A stretch of DNA of 64,000 nt from Corallococcus soli (lineage in GTDB: Bacteria > Myxococcota > Myxococcia > Myxococcales > Myxococcaceae). Both the position numbers and the translations under genes were made by a program. The DNA is taken from positions 372,001-436,000 of the forward strand of contig NZ_JAAIYO010000004.1 of assembly GCF_014930455.1 (NCBI RefSeq), read 5' to 3'. The notes beneath the pieces are model-generated. The model saw nothing but the letters and a program-made list of their open reading frames with translations. It did not search any database and was not told the origin of the DNA. Positions within the stretch are counted from its first letter, which is position 1, and the number at the start of each line of letters is the position of its first letter. Positions 16,405 to 24,628 of the stretch are shown here, in pieces.

Positions 16405-17303
16405 GCGTGCTGTCGAAGGCGGCCTACTTCTGGCGCTCGGCGGCGGGCGGGCTGAAGCACGCCCCCTTCGTCCACTTCATCGCCGTCTCCACCATCGCCA
16501 TCGCGCTGTTCGCCGCGGGGCTGGCGCGCGGCGCGGCGCACGTGGTGGACAACCTGCTCGCGTCGCTGGGTGGGGAGGTGGAGGTGACGCTCTACCTGGC
16601 CCCGCAGCTGGGGCAGGACGAGGTGCACGGCGTGCACTCGCGCGTGGTGGAGCTGAGCCAGGGCGAGGTGACGGTGGTGCCGCCGGACGCGGCGCTGCAA
16701 CGGCTCAAGCGCGAGCTGGGGGACCTGGGCGAGGCCCTGTCGGAGCTGCCAGAGAACCCGCTGCCCGCGACGCTGGAGCTGCGCGTGCCGGAGGCCCGGC
16801 GCTCCCCCGCCGCGCTCCAGGCGCTGGCGAAGGAGCTGCGCGCGCTGCCCGGCGTCACCGGCGTGGACTACGGCGAGGCCGCGGTGGAGCGGCTGTCCGC
16901 CATCGCGCGGGCGCTGCGCTTCGGGGCGCTGGTGTCGCTGGTGGTGGTGCTGGGGACGACCATCGTCATCGTCGCGGCCACGCTCCAGCTCGCCATCTAT
17001 TCGCGGCGCGAGGAGATTGAAATCCAGAAGCTGGTGGGCGCCACCGACCGCTTCGTGAAGGCCCCCTTCCTGCTGGAGGGCCTGCTGCAGGGCCTGCTGG
17101 GCGCGCTGGTGGCGCTGGGCGGGCTGTGGCTGTTCGGCCGGCTCCTGGGGCCCACGCTGGGCTCGCTGTTCGCCTTCCTGCTGGGACCGGGGGTGAGCGC
17201 GCCGTGGGTGGAGACGCGCACCGTGGTGGAGCTGCTCGCGGCCGGCTGCGCCCTGGGCCTGGGCGGCAGCTTCGTCGCGGTGGGGCGCTTCCTCCGGGTA
17301 TGA
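16401..17303 (+). CDS. ftsX: Cell-division membrane protein FtsX
   Basis: The 300-residue protein has the FtsX layout. One helix lies near residues 23-45, a periplasmic loop of about 120 residues follows (EVEVTLYLAPQ onwards), then three helices in the C-terminal half with the FtsX motif EEIEIQKLVGATDRFVKAPFLLEG. The large loop should recruit the LytM protein encoded next. Start and stop both overlap neighbours by ATGA, giving tight ftsE-ftsX-LytM coupling. Confidence 0.95.
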   Translation: MSVLSKAAYFWRSAAGGLKHAPFVHFIAVSTIAIALFAAGLARGAAHVVDNLLASLGGEVEVTLYLAPQLGQDEVHGVHSRVVELSQGEVTVVPPDAALQRLKRELGDLGEALSELPENPLPATLELRVPEARRSPAALQALAKELRALPGVTGVDYGEAAVERLSAIARALRFGALVSLVVVLGTTIVIVAATLQLAIYSRREEIEIQKLVGATDRFVKAPFLLEGLLQGLLGALVALGGLWLFGRLLGPTLGSLFAFLLGPGVSAPWVETRTVVELLAAGCALGLGGSFVAVGRFLRV

Positions 17304-18430
17304 GGCGGCTCGCGTGGCTGGGGATGGTGCTGGTGCTGGGGGCGACGACCTCCGCGCGGGCCCAGCAGGACGAGGAGGCGGAGCGCGCCGCCATCCGGGA
17401 GAAGCTGTCCGCGCAGCGCGCGACGCTGGCGCTGGTGGAGGCGAAGAAGCTCTCCGTGCTGGAGGGCATGGAGCTGATGGAGGACATGGCCTCCTTCTCC
17501 CGCCGCCGCGTGCGCGCGCTGGAAGGGGACCTGAGCCTGTTCCGCCGCCGCGTCACGCTGGCCGAGCGCGAGGAGGCCGTCCTGCGCGAGGCCCTGCGCG
17601 CCCAGCTGCGCCGCCTGTCCCCGCGCCTGCGCACCCTGTACCGGCTCCAGCGCCGCCGGCCGCTGGAGATGCTCCTGTCCGCGGAGGACTTCTCCGCGCT
17701 CGTGTGGCGGGCCCGCGCGGTGGAGGCCAGCATGGCGGGGGACCTGGAGCTGCTGCGCACCGTGCAGCACGTGGCGGGGCTCCAGCGCCAGGCGACGCTG
17801 GAGCTGAAGCGGCTGCACGCCTCGCTGTCCCAGCGCGTGGCCTTCCTCCAGCAACAGTCGAAGCAGGCCCGCGCGCAGCAGGAGGCGCTGGAGGAGGTGG
17901 TGGGGAAGCTGGCCGGTGAGGCGGAGCTGGCCAAGCGCGCCGTGCGCGAGCTGGAGGGCGCGGACGCGGAGCTCACCCGCATGCTGGTGGACCTGCACGA
18001 GGCCCCCGCGACCACCGGCTTCGGCGCGCTGAAGGGGAAGCTGCCCCGGCCGGTGGCGGGCATCATCGAGGTGGGCTTCGGCCGCGTGGTGAACCCGCGC
18101 TTCAACACCGTCACCGTGCAGAAGGGCGTGGACATCCGCGTGCCGGCGGGCACCCCGGTGCACGCGGTGGCCGAAGGCACGGTCGTCTACGCGGGCTGGC
18201 TGCGCGGCTACGGCAACCTGCTCATCGTCGACCACGGCGACGACTTCCACACGCTGATGGCCCACCTCTCCACCATCGGCACGGAGGTGGGCGCGCGCGT
18301 GGCCCCGGGCGACGTGGTGGCCGAGGTGGGCGACACCGGCTCGCTCAAGGGCGCCTACCTGTACTTCGAGGTGCGCCGCGCCGGGCAGGCCGTGGACCCC
18401 GCCCCGTGGCTGGCCCCCGCCGCGCCCTGA
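17300..18430 (+). CDS. EnvC-like LytM-domain murein hydrolase activator, zinc ligands lost
   Basis: A signal peptide (residues 1-21) is followed by a long coiled coil (about 25-235) and a C-terminal LytM/M23 domain (about 260-375). In active M23 enzymes zinc is held by HxxxD and HxH. Here the first His is Gln (Q274 in QKGVD) and HLH is YLY (353-355); only the histidine in MAHLS (H322) remains. It is therefore predicted to be a non-catalytic activator like E. coli EnvC, docking on FtsX and switching on an amidase. ATG 17300 overlaps the ftsX stop and gives the signal peptide. Confidence 0.85.
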   Translation: MRRLAWLGMVLVLGATTSARAQQDEEAERAAIREKLSAQRATLALVEAKKLSVLEGMELMEDMASFSRRRVRALEGDLSLFRRRVTLAEREEAVLREALRAQLRRLSPRLRTLYRLQRRRPLEMLLSAEDFSALVWRARAVEASMAGDLELLRTVQHVAGLQRQATLELKRLHASLSQRVAFLQQQSKQARAQQEALEEVVGKLAGEAELAKRAVRELEGADAELTRMLVDLHEAPATTGFGALKGKLPRPVAGIIEVGFGRVVNPRFNTVTVQKGVDIRVPAGTPVHAVAEGTVVYAGWLRGYGNLLIVDHGDDFHTLMAHLSTIGTEVGARVAPGDVVAEVGDTGSLKGAYLYFEVRRAGQAVDPAPWLAPAAP

Positions 18431-18516
18431 CTCTGTCAGCTCTGACGCGCTGCGCCGGAGAAGGGGACGCGTTAGAAGGGGGCGGTACGGCTGTCGCGGC
18501 AGGAGGAGGCTCGCAC

Positions 18517-19407
18517 GTGGACCTGATGGTGGGGATGCAGAAGGCGATGCGCCGGGTGCTGGTGGCGCGTGGCGTCCAGTCGGAGACGGTGAACGTCGCG
18601 GGCCAGGCGGTGCACCACTACGCGCTCCAGGGGCAGGGCAAGGGCCCGCCGGTGCTGCTGGTGCACGGGCTGGGCGGGTCCGCCAACGGCTTCGCGCGGA
18701 CGTTCTTCGGGCTGGCGCGCCGCTTCTCGCGCGTGCTGGCGCCGGACCTGCCGGGCCACGGCTTCTCCGGGGCGTACTGCGGCGGGCCCACCTGCGTGAA
18801 GAGCCAGTTCGACGTGCTCAGCGCCTACTGCGAGCAGGTGGTGGGGGAGCCCGCCCTCGTGGTGGGCAACTCGCTGGGCGGGGCCATGGCCGTCAACCTG
18901 GCGGCCGAGCATCCGGCCCTGGTGAAGGCGCTGGCGCTGGTGGCCCCCGCGGGCGCGGAGCTGACGCCGCAGGCCCTGACGACGCTCCTGAGCGTGTTCG
19001 AGGTCAAGTCGAACGAGGACGCGCGCGAACTCACGCGGCGGCTCTTCCACCGTCCGCCCTGGGCCGCGATGGTGCTCGCGTCGGAGATGCGCAAGTTCTA
19101 TTCGAACCCCACGGTGCAGGCGCTGGCGGCGGACGCCATCGCCACGCAGGCCAGCATCGCGCCGCAGGTGGTGCGGGACCTGAAGATGCCGGTGCTCTTC
19201 CTGTGGGGTGGCAGCGAGCGCCTCCTGCCCCCGGAGATCCTCACCTGGTACCGGCAGCACCTGCCGCCCCAGGCGGAGGTCCACGTGGTGGAGGGCTTCG
19301 GCCACGTGCCGCAGATGGAGCGGCCGGACGCGTTCGTGTCCCACCTGGTGGGCTTCGCGGACCGGGCCGGCCTGACAGGCGGGAATCGTCCGGTGGACCG
19401 GGTGTAG
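18517..19407 (+). CDS. Alpha/beta-hydrolase-fold protein
   Basis: An alpha/beta hydrolase of 296 residues with oxyanion segment LLVHGLGGS, nucleophile elbow GNSLGG and catalytic histidine in GFGHVPQME. The usual aspartate before the last helix (WGxxDxxxP) reads WGGSERLLP, so the acid appears to be Glu. No signal peptide. GTG 18517 has AGGAGG about 9 bp upstream and is preferred. Substrate unknown; esterase, lipase or C-C hydrolase are all possible. It follows the FtsEX unit by 86 bp and precedes the protease gene by 53 bp. Confidence 0.75.
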   Translation: MDLMVGMQKAMRRVLVARGVQSETVNVAGQAVHHYALQGQGKGPPVLLVHGLGGSANGFARTFFGLARRFSRVLAPDLPGHGFSGAYCGGPTCVKSQFDVLSAYCEQVVGEPALVVGNSLGGAMAVNLAAEHPALVKALALVAPAGAELTPQALTTLLSVFEVKSNEDARELTRRLFHRPPWAAMVLASEMRKFYSNPTVQALAADAIATQASIAPQVVRDLKMPVLFLWGGSERLLPPEILTWYRQHLPPQAEVHVVEGFGHVPQMERPDAFVSHLVGFADRAGLTGGNRPVDRV

Positions 19408-19460
19408 ACTCCGGGGCTCTCGCAGGGCCCCTTCCTCCCCGCCACAAAGGACGCGCTCCC

Positions 19461-20807
19461 GTGACAGGTCTCCTCCCGCCGTGGCGCCTGGGCCTGGCCG
19501 CGCTCCTCCTGTGGGGCGCCCCCGTGTTCGCGAAGGCCCCGGCGGACGCGGCCGGCAGGGACGAGACGGCGTACCGGCAGCTGGAGCTGTTCGCGCGCGT
19601 GCTCTCCTACGTGGAGAACAACTACGTGGAGCCGGTGGACCGCAAGACGCTCATCCACGGCGCCATCCAGGGGATGCTGGACACGTTGGATCCGCACACC
19701 GTCTTCATGCCCCCGGAGGTGTTCCGGGAGATGAAGATCGACACGTCGGGCGAGTTCGGCGGGCTGGGCATCGAAATCGCGCGCAAGGGCGACCGGCTGG
19801 TGGTGGTGGCCCCCATCGACGACACGCCCGCGGCCCGCGCTGGCATCAAGGCCGGGGACGAGCTGCTCGCCATCGACGGGGAGAGCACGCAGGGCATGGA
19901 CCTGGGCCGCGCGCTCCAGAAGATGCGGGGGCCCGCCGGGGGCCGCGTGCTGCTCACGCTCATGCGCGCGGGCTTCAACGCGCCCCAGGAGCTGGCCATC
20001 CTGCGCGACCACATCCGCATCGTGTCGGTGGAGGGCGCGCTCTACGAAGGCATCGGGCACGTGAAGGTGAAGAACTTCCAGGACCGCACGGACCAGTCCC
20101 TGCGCAAGGAGCTGGACCGGCTGCGCGCGCTCAACGGCGGCCGGGAGCTGGACGGCCTGGTGCTGGACCTGCGCAACAACCCCGGCGGCCTGCTGGACCA
20201 GGCGGTGGCCATGAGCGACCGCTTCCTGCCGGGCAACCTGCCCATCGTGTCCACGCGCGGGCGCGAGGGCCGCAACGCCTCCGAGGAGCGCAGCCGCGAC
20301 CGCGACACGGAGAAGGACTATCCGCTGGTGGTGCTGGTCAACGCGGGCAGCGCGTCCGCGTCGGAGATCGTGGCCGGGGCGCTCCAGGACCACGGCCGCG
20401 GGGTCATCATGGGCACGCAGACCTTCGGCAAGGGCAGCGTGCAGACCATCATCGAACTGGAGGATGGCTCCGGGCTGAAGCTCACCATCGCCCGCTACTA
20501 CACGCCCAAGGGCCGCAGCATCCAGGAGAAGGGCATCACCCCGGACTTCCTCGTGCCGGAGGAGGGCCCGGGCGGGGCGGCCACCAACGCGCCCCGGGAG
20601 AAGGATTTGCAGCGCCACTTCCGGGCGGAGCCGTCCCAGGCGACGTCGGAGGTCGCGGCCGCGCCGCGCGGACTGCCCGCGAACCTGAAGGACTGGGCGG
20701 TGACGGCGAAGCTCACGGATTCGCAGCTGCGGGTGGCCCTGAACTACCTCCACGGGTTGGCGCCGGGAGCGGCGTCCCGGGGGCCCGGGAGCACGGCGGG
20801 TCGCTGA
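19461..20807 (+). CDS. S41-family C-terminal processing protease (Ctp/Prc type)
   Basis: After an N-terminal signal (about residues 1-24) comes the S41 leader (DTLDPHTVFMPPE), a PDZ domain (about 95-170, GGLGIEIARKGDRLVVVAPIDDTPAARAGIKAGDELLAIDG) and the Ser/Lys protease core. Catalytic serine S299 lies in AGSASASE and lysine K324 in TFGKGSVQ, the standard 25-residue spacing. These periplasmic proteases trim substrates with exposed C-termini. GTG 19461 follows AAAGGA. At 448 residues it is the size of bacterial CtpA/CtpB. Confidence 0.9.
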   Translation: MTGLLPPWRLGLAALLLWGAPVFAKAPADAAGRDETAYRQLELFARVLSYVENNYVEPVDRKTLIHGAIQGMLDTLDPHTVFMPPEVFREMKIDTSGEFGGLGIEIARKGDRLVVVAPIDDTPAARAGIKAGDELLAIDGESTQGMDLGRALQKMRGPAGGRVLLTLMRAGFNAPQELAILRDHIRIVSVEGALYEGIGHVKVKNFQDRTDQSLRKELDRLRALNGGRELDGLVLDLRNNPGGLLDQAVAMSDRFLPGNLPIVSTRGREGRNASEERSRDRDTEKDYPLVVLVNAGSASASEIVAGALQDHGRGVIMGTQTFGKGSVQTIIELEDGSGLKLTIARYYTPKGRSIQEKGITPDFLVPEEGPGGAATNAPREKDLQRHFRAEPSQATSEVAAAPRGLPANLKDWAVTAKLTDSQLRVALNYLHGLAPGAASRGPGSTAGR

Positions 20808-20874
20808 AACCCCTTTCGAGGCTGGCATTCCGCTGTGCAGTGCGTGTAATGCGCACAGCAACGAGGGAGACCGG

Positions 20875-22767
20875 ATGCAACGTCCTTTCAAGCGCGCGCT
20901 GCACGCGACGCTCAGTGGCTGGCTGGTGGGAATGCTGGCCCTGGGCCCCGCGGCGGCGGCGCAGCAACACGTACCGCTGCGGCTCATCCCGCGCACGCTG
21001 CCGGCGGCGGCGGGCCCGCGCGTGGCGGTGGTGGCCATTCCGTTGGACCCCTCGCTGGAGGGCGAGGCGCTGAAGCTGGCGCACTGGGCCGAGCAGGCCG
21101 TGGCGCGCTCCGGGAGGCTGGAGCTGGTGCGGCTCGCGGACGCGCTGGACGCCCAGGGCGCGAGCGCCCGGGAGGCGAAGGCGGTGGAGGGCAACGCCGC
21201 GTACAAGGAGGGCGCCAAGGCCTACGACGAGCTGGACACCGTGAAGGCGCTCCAGAGCTTCGACAAGGCGGTGCGCGCCTACGAGCAGTCGGACCTGTCG
21301 CGCGCGTTCGCGCTCCTGAGCCGCGCGCGGGTGATGAAGGCCGCGTCGCAGCTGGCCAACGGGGAGAACAAGGCCGCGGAGCTGGAGATGCGCTCGGTGC
21401 TGGCGGTGGACCCCCGCGCCCAGTTCAACCCGAACTTCTTCCCTCCCGAGGCGGTCGCGTTCGTGGAGAAGGAGCGCAAGGCGCAACTGGACGGCGCGGA
21501 GGCCTCGCTGTCGGTGCGCACCCAGCCGGTGCCCGCGCAGGTGTTCGTGGACGGGGCGTTCCGGGGCGTGTCCCCGCTGACGCTCACCGGCCTGACGCGC
21601 GCGGACCACTACGTGACGCTGGTGGCGCCGGGCTACGCCGTCCAGGAGGGGAGGGCGCGCGAAGGGGATGCGGCCTTCACGCTCACGCCCCTGCCCGTGC
21701 AGCAGCGGATGAACGCGCTGGTGGCGCGCATCGCGAAGGAGCCGGACGGCGAGGAGCGTGACAAGGCGCTGCGCGAATTGGGCGCGCTCGCGGGCGTGCC
21801 GCAGGTGCTGGCGCTGCTGGTGCGCGGCGGGCCGGGCAACGCGCCCCTGAACGTCACGGGCGTGCGGCTGGACGTGACGGACGGTCACAACCTGGCGTAC
21901 GGCATGGGGCCCCAGGTGCCGCGCGGCGACGCGATGGCCACCGGCTCCGAGTCCTTCCTCACGGGGCTGGTCGCCCAGGACGCGGCGCGTGTCGGTGGCA
22001 AGCCGACGACGCACTTCACCGGGGGCGGCAGCGTGAGCCGCCGCACGGTGGGCTACGTGCTGCTGGCCACCGGCGTGGCCCTGCTGGCGGGCGGCATCTA
22101 CTTCGGGCTGGAGGCCTCCTCGAAGTCGGATGCGTTCAAGACGGCCCCCCAGGGCAGCACCCGCGCGGAGGACCTGAAGAGCACCGGCAAGACGTACGCG
22201 CTGGTGGCGGACGTGGGCGTGCTGGCGGGCCTCGTGTCCGCGGGCGCCGGCGGCTACCTCGCGTTCTACAACAAGGGCGGGAGCGGTTCGGCGTCCCCGG
22301 CCACCCCCAGCCGGCCGCCCGCGCGCGACGTGCAGGCCCGCGACGCGAAGCCCATCGACCAGGCGCTGCCCATGCCTCCGCCGCCCGCTCGCACCGAGCC
22401 GGCCCCGAAGGCGAACGCCACGTCGACGCCGCCCGCCGCGACGCCGGCCACGCCCCCTCCGGCCGCGGCGCCGCCCGCGGAGCCGGTGCCCGCGTTCGAG
22501 CCCCCCTCCACGCCGCCCCCCGCGCCGCCCGCGAGGAAGCTGACGCGCAAGGAGCGCGAGGCGGAGGCCCGGCGCCAGCGTGAGGAGGAGGCCCGCCTCA
22601 AGAAGGAGCAGCGCGAGCAGGAGGAGCAGCGCAAGCGCGACGAGGAAGCCAGGCGCAAGCGGGACGAAGAGGAGAAGCGCAAGCGCGACGAAGAGGAGAA
22701 GCGCAAGCGCGACGAAGAGAAGAAGCAGCGTCCCAAGCTCGACGAAGACGATCTCCGGAACTACTAG
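20875..22767 (+). CDS. Exported PEGA-domain protein with a charged Lys/Arg-Asp/Glu tail
   Basis: A signal peptide (about residues 1-29) is followed by an alpha-helical repeat-like region (about 100-200), a PEGA module (SVRTQPVPAQVFVDGAFRGVSPL, about 223-265), two membrane helices near 393-411 and 440-463, a Pro/Ala-rich stretch and a C-terminal tail of tandem KRDEE-type repeats. PEGA modules occur in surface or cell-envelope proteins. The tail is encoded by near-identical 24-bp repeats at about 22673-22720. Function unknown. The next lipoprotein starts two bases after the stop. Confidence 0.8.
   Translation: MQRPFKRALHATLSGWLVGMLALGPAAAAQQHVPLRLIPRTLPAAAGPRVAVVAIPLDPSLEGEALKLAHWAEQAVARSGRLELVRLADALDAQGASAREAKAVEGNAAYKEGAKAYDELDTVKALQSFDKAVRAYEQSDLSRAFALLSRARVMKAASQLANGENKAAELEMRSVLAVDPRAQFNPNFFPPEAVAFVEKERKAQLDGAEASLSVRTQPVPAQVFVDGAFRGVSPLTLTGLTRADHYVTLVAPGYAVQEGRAREGDAAFTLTPLPVQQRMNALVARIAKEPDGEERDKALRELGALAGVPQVLALLVRGGPGNAPLNVTGVRLDVTDGHNLAYGMGPQVPRGDAMATGSESFLTGLVAQDAARVGGKPTTHFTGGGSVSRRTVGYVLLATGVALLAGGIYFGLEASSKSDAFKTAPQGSTRAEDLKSTGKTYALVADVGVLAGLVSAGAGGYLAFYNKGGSGSASPATPSRPPARDVQARDAKPIDQALPMPPPPARTEPAPKANATSTPPAATPATPPPAAAPPAEPVPAFEPPSTPPPAPPARKLTRKEREAEARRQREEEARLKKEQREQEEQRKRDEEARRKRDEEEKRKRDEEEKRKRDEEKKQRPKLDEDDLRNY
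22673..22720 (+). repeat. Tandem 24-bp coding repeat (charged tail)
   Basis: Two adjacent near-identical 24-bp copies encoding EEKRKRDE, flanked by degenerate copies (KRDEEARRKRDEE), form the highly charged end of the PEGA protein. Copy number may vary between strains. Confidence 0.7.
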
Positions 22768-22769
22768 CC

Positions 22770-23078
22770 ATGCGCCTTCGCCTCCCATCGCTCATCGTTC
22801 CCTCGGCCCTGCTGCTGGGGCTGGGGTTGTCCGCCTGCAGCCTGCTCGTCGACTTCGACCCGGAAGGGCAGCCCTGCGACCGGGGCCAGTGCCTGGAGGG
22901 CTACGTCTGCCAGGACGAGGTCTGCGTCTCCGGGGACGGCACCCCCACCGACGGCGGCCCGACGGACGCCGGTGTCCTCACGGATGCCGGCACCTCCGAC
23001 GCGGGCTCGGACTCCGACGCGGGCCTTGACCCCGACGCGGGCCTCGACCCCGACGGCGGCCTCACCGACGGCGGCTGA
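22770..23078 (+). CDS. Small lipoprotein with cysteine motif and Asp/Ala/Gly-rich tail
   Basis: A lipoprotein signal ends in LSAC (about residue 23). The mature start SLLVDFDPEGQPC is followed by a four-cysteine segment (CDRGQCLEGYVCQDEVC), and the last ~45 residues are DAG/DGG/DPDAG repeats. Such Cys-rich heads with disordered acidic tails are common in myxobacterial outer-membrane lipoproteins, often as truncated or stand-alone versions of larger proteins. The start lies two bases after the PEGA gene stop, so the two are cotranslated. Confidence 0.7.
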   Translation: MRLRLPSLIVPSALLLGLGLSACSLLVDFDPEGQPCDRGQCLEGYVCQDEVCVSGDGTPTDGGPTDAGVLTDAGTSDAGSDSDAGLDPDAGLDPDGGLTDGG

Positions 23079-23151
23079 CGTCCCGGGCCGGGCGCTGGGC
23101 CGCTGGACCGGCCCGCGCCACGTGCCCCCACGCGCGTGGCCCCCGGGCCAC

Positions 23152-23173
23152 GCCGTGTCCGCCCGGACACGGC
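23152..23173 (+). terminator. Perfect hairpin between the lipoprotein gene and ddl
   Basis: GCCGTGTCC (23152-23160) and GGACACGGC (23165-23173) form a 9-bp stem with a 4-nt loop. A self-complementary CCACGCGCGTGG lies just before it. The position, 74 bp after the lipoprotein stop, fits termination ahead of ddl. Confidence 0.5.
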
Positions 23174-23306
23174 TGCTTCCGGGCAGGCAGCACCCTCGAA
23201 ACCCCCGTCATTCCAGCCGCTTGCACGGGGTGTCCCCGCGCGGGAGGCCACGCCGGTGCGTGGCATCATCCATGCTCTGGAGCCTTCCCACGGAGGCATC
23301 AACGAC

Positions 23307-24284
23307 ATGGGCAAGCGCGTGGGAGTGCTGATGGGCGGGTGGGGTGAGGAGCGGGAGATCTCGCTCAAGACGGGGGAGGCCGTGGTGGCGGCCCTGGAGA
23401 CGCTGGGACACACCGTCACCCGCGTCTTCGCGGGCCCCGGGCTGGACCGGGCGCTGCGCGCCGCGGAGCTCGACGTGGCCTTCCTCGCGCTGCACGGCCG
23501 CATGGGCGAGGACGGTCGCGTGCAGGGCCTCCTGGAGCTGCTGGAGCTGCCCTACACGGGCTCCGGCGTGCTGGCCTCCGCGCTGGCCATGGACAAGCCC
23601 ATGGCGAAGAAGCTCTTCCAGCTCCACAACCTGGCCACGCCCCGGGGCTACAAGGTGGGCCGCGCGGACGCGGCGCGCGCGCTGGAGCTGCACGGCGACA
23701 GCGGCTTTCCCTGCGTGGTGAAGCCCGCGAAGGGCGGCTCCTCCGTGGGCCTGTCGGTGGTGCACGACGCCGGGGCGCTGGTGCCCGCGGTGGCCCAGGC
23801 GTGCCGCTTCGGCGGCGAGGCCCTGGTGGAGCGCTTCGTCCCGGGGCAGGAGGTGACGGTGGGCATCCTCGGCGACAGCGTGCTGGGCAGCTGCGAGGTG
23901 GCCTTCCCGCGCGAGGGCTTCGACTACGACGCCAAGTACAAGGGCGGCGCGCGGTACTTCCTGCCGCCCCGGCTGTCCGACACCCGCCGCGTCAACGTGG
24001 AGACGCTCGCGCTCGCCGCGTACCGCGCCCTGGGCTGCCGGGGCTACGGCCGCGTGGACCTGCTGTGCTCGGACACGGAGAACGACGTGGTGCTGGAGGT
24101 GAACACCCTGCCGGGCTTCACCCCCACCAGCCTGCTGCCCAAGATCGCCGCCCGCGCGGGCCTGGACTTCCCGGAGCTGGTGCAGGGCGTCCTCGACCGG
24201 GCCACCCGCGACGAGTCCCACGTCCGTGAAGAGGTCCCCCTCGTCTCCGACGCGCCCCCTGCGCCCCTGCGCGTCGCCCGCTAG
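23307..24284 (+). CDS. ddl: D-alanine--D-alanine ligase
   Basis: An ATP-grasp ligase (325 residues) making D-Ala-D-Ala for peptidoglycan precursors. Visible family elements are VGVLMGGWGEEREISL, ALHGRMGEDGRVQG, LPYTGSGVLASALAMDK, the ATP-binding VVKPAKGGSSVGLS and the metal-binding end VLEVNTLPGFTPTSLLPK. ATG 23307 has CGGAGG 10 bp upstream, so earlier in-frame starts are unlikely. It lies alone between hairpins, not in an mra cluster. Cytosolic. Confidence 0.95.
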   Translation: MGKRVGVLMGGWGEEREISLKTGEAVVAALETLGHTVTRVFAGPGLDRALRAAELDVAFLALHGRMGEDGRVQGLLELLELPYTGSGVLASALAMDKPMAKKLFQLHNLATPRGYKVGRADAARALELHGDSGFPCVVKPAKGGSSVGLSVVHDAGALVPAVAQACRFGGEALVERFVPGQEVTVGILGDSVLGSCEVAFPREGFDYDAKYKGGARYFLPPRLSDTRRVNVETLALAAYRALGCRGYGRVDLLCSDTENDVVLEVNTLPGFTPTSLLPKIAARAGLDFPELVQGVLDRATRDESHVREEVPLVSDAPPAPLRVAR

Positions 24285-24628
24285 GTCCTCCGCCGCCGGG
24301 CGCACCCTGGGGGTCCTCCACCCAAAGGGGCCGGGGCCTGCCCCCCAGCGCGCCCGACGCGGGGAGGACCGGGATGACGTTTCGCGTCAAACCAGCCCTT
24401 CCAGATGTCTCGAAACCGGGGAATAGTTTGACACGACCCGGGGGCCTCCCTATTGTCCGGCCGCGATCAGGAGTCGGAACGTTAAAGCCTAGTCTTTTCG
24501 GGCACATACGGGGCGGGGCTCAGCGGACCCAGCAGGCGGCGGTCAGCGTGAGCGGGTCGGTCGGGCATGCCGCCACGTCTGGTAGGACCGCTGGCGACAG
24601 GGCCAGCGGGAGGGGCTGAGCGTCACCG
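24285..24628 (+). promoter_or_regulatory. Promoter region and long 5' leader of the glycosyltransferase gene
   Basis: A 344-bp gene-free region. TTGACA at 24428-24433, a 17-bp spacer and TATTGT at 24451-24456 make an unusually good sigma-70 promoter for this genome. Transcription from about 24463 would leave a leader of about 165 nt. Its end holds a perfect 8-bp hairpin (CCGCTGGC 24588-24595 with GCCAGCGG 24602-24609) touching the Shine-Dalgarno-like GGGAGGGG at 24608-24615. This arrangement could tune translation. No known riboswitch consensus was convincingly found. Confidence 0.6.
24428..24456 (+). promoter_or_regulatory. Sigma-70-type promoter, TTGACA-17-TATTGT
   Basis: The -35 hexamer is perfect and the -10 matches four of six positions with the optimal 17-bp spacing. 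It points at the glycosyltransferase gene. Confidence 0.6.

Noticed and set aside
22673-22720. CRISPR-like repeat
   Set aside because: The repeat is inside a coding frame, has no spacers and encodes charged residues.
24471-24505. GEMM (c-di-GMP riboswitch)-like ACGTTAAAGCCT in the glycosyltransferase leader
   Set aside because: Only a short block resembles the consensus; the GGCCTAAACC strand and the second helix are missing.
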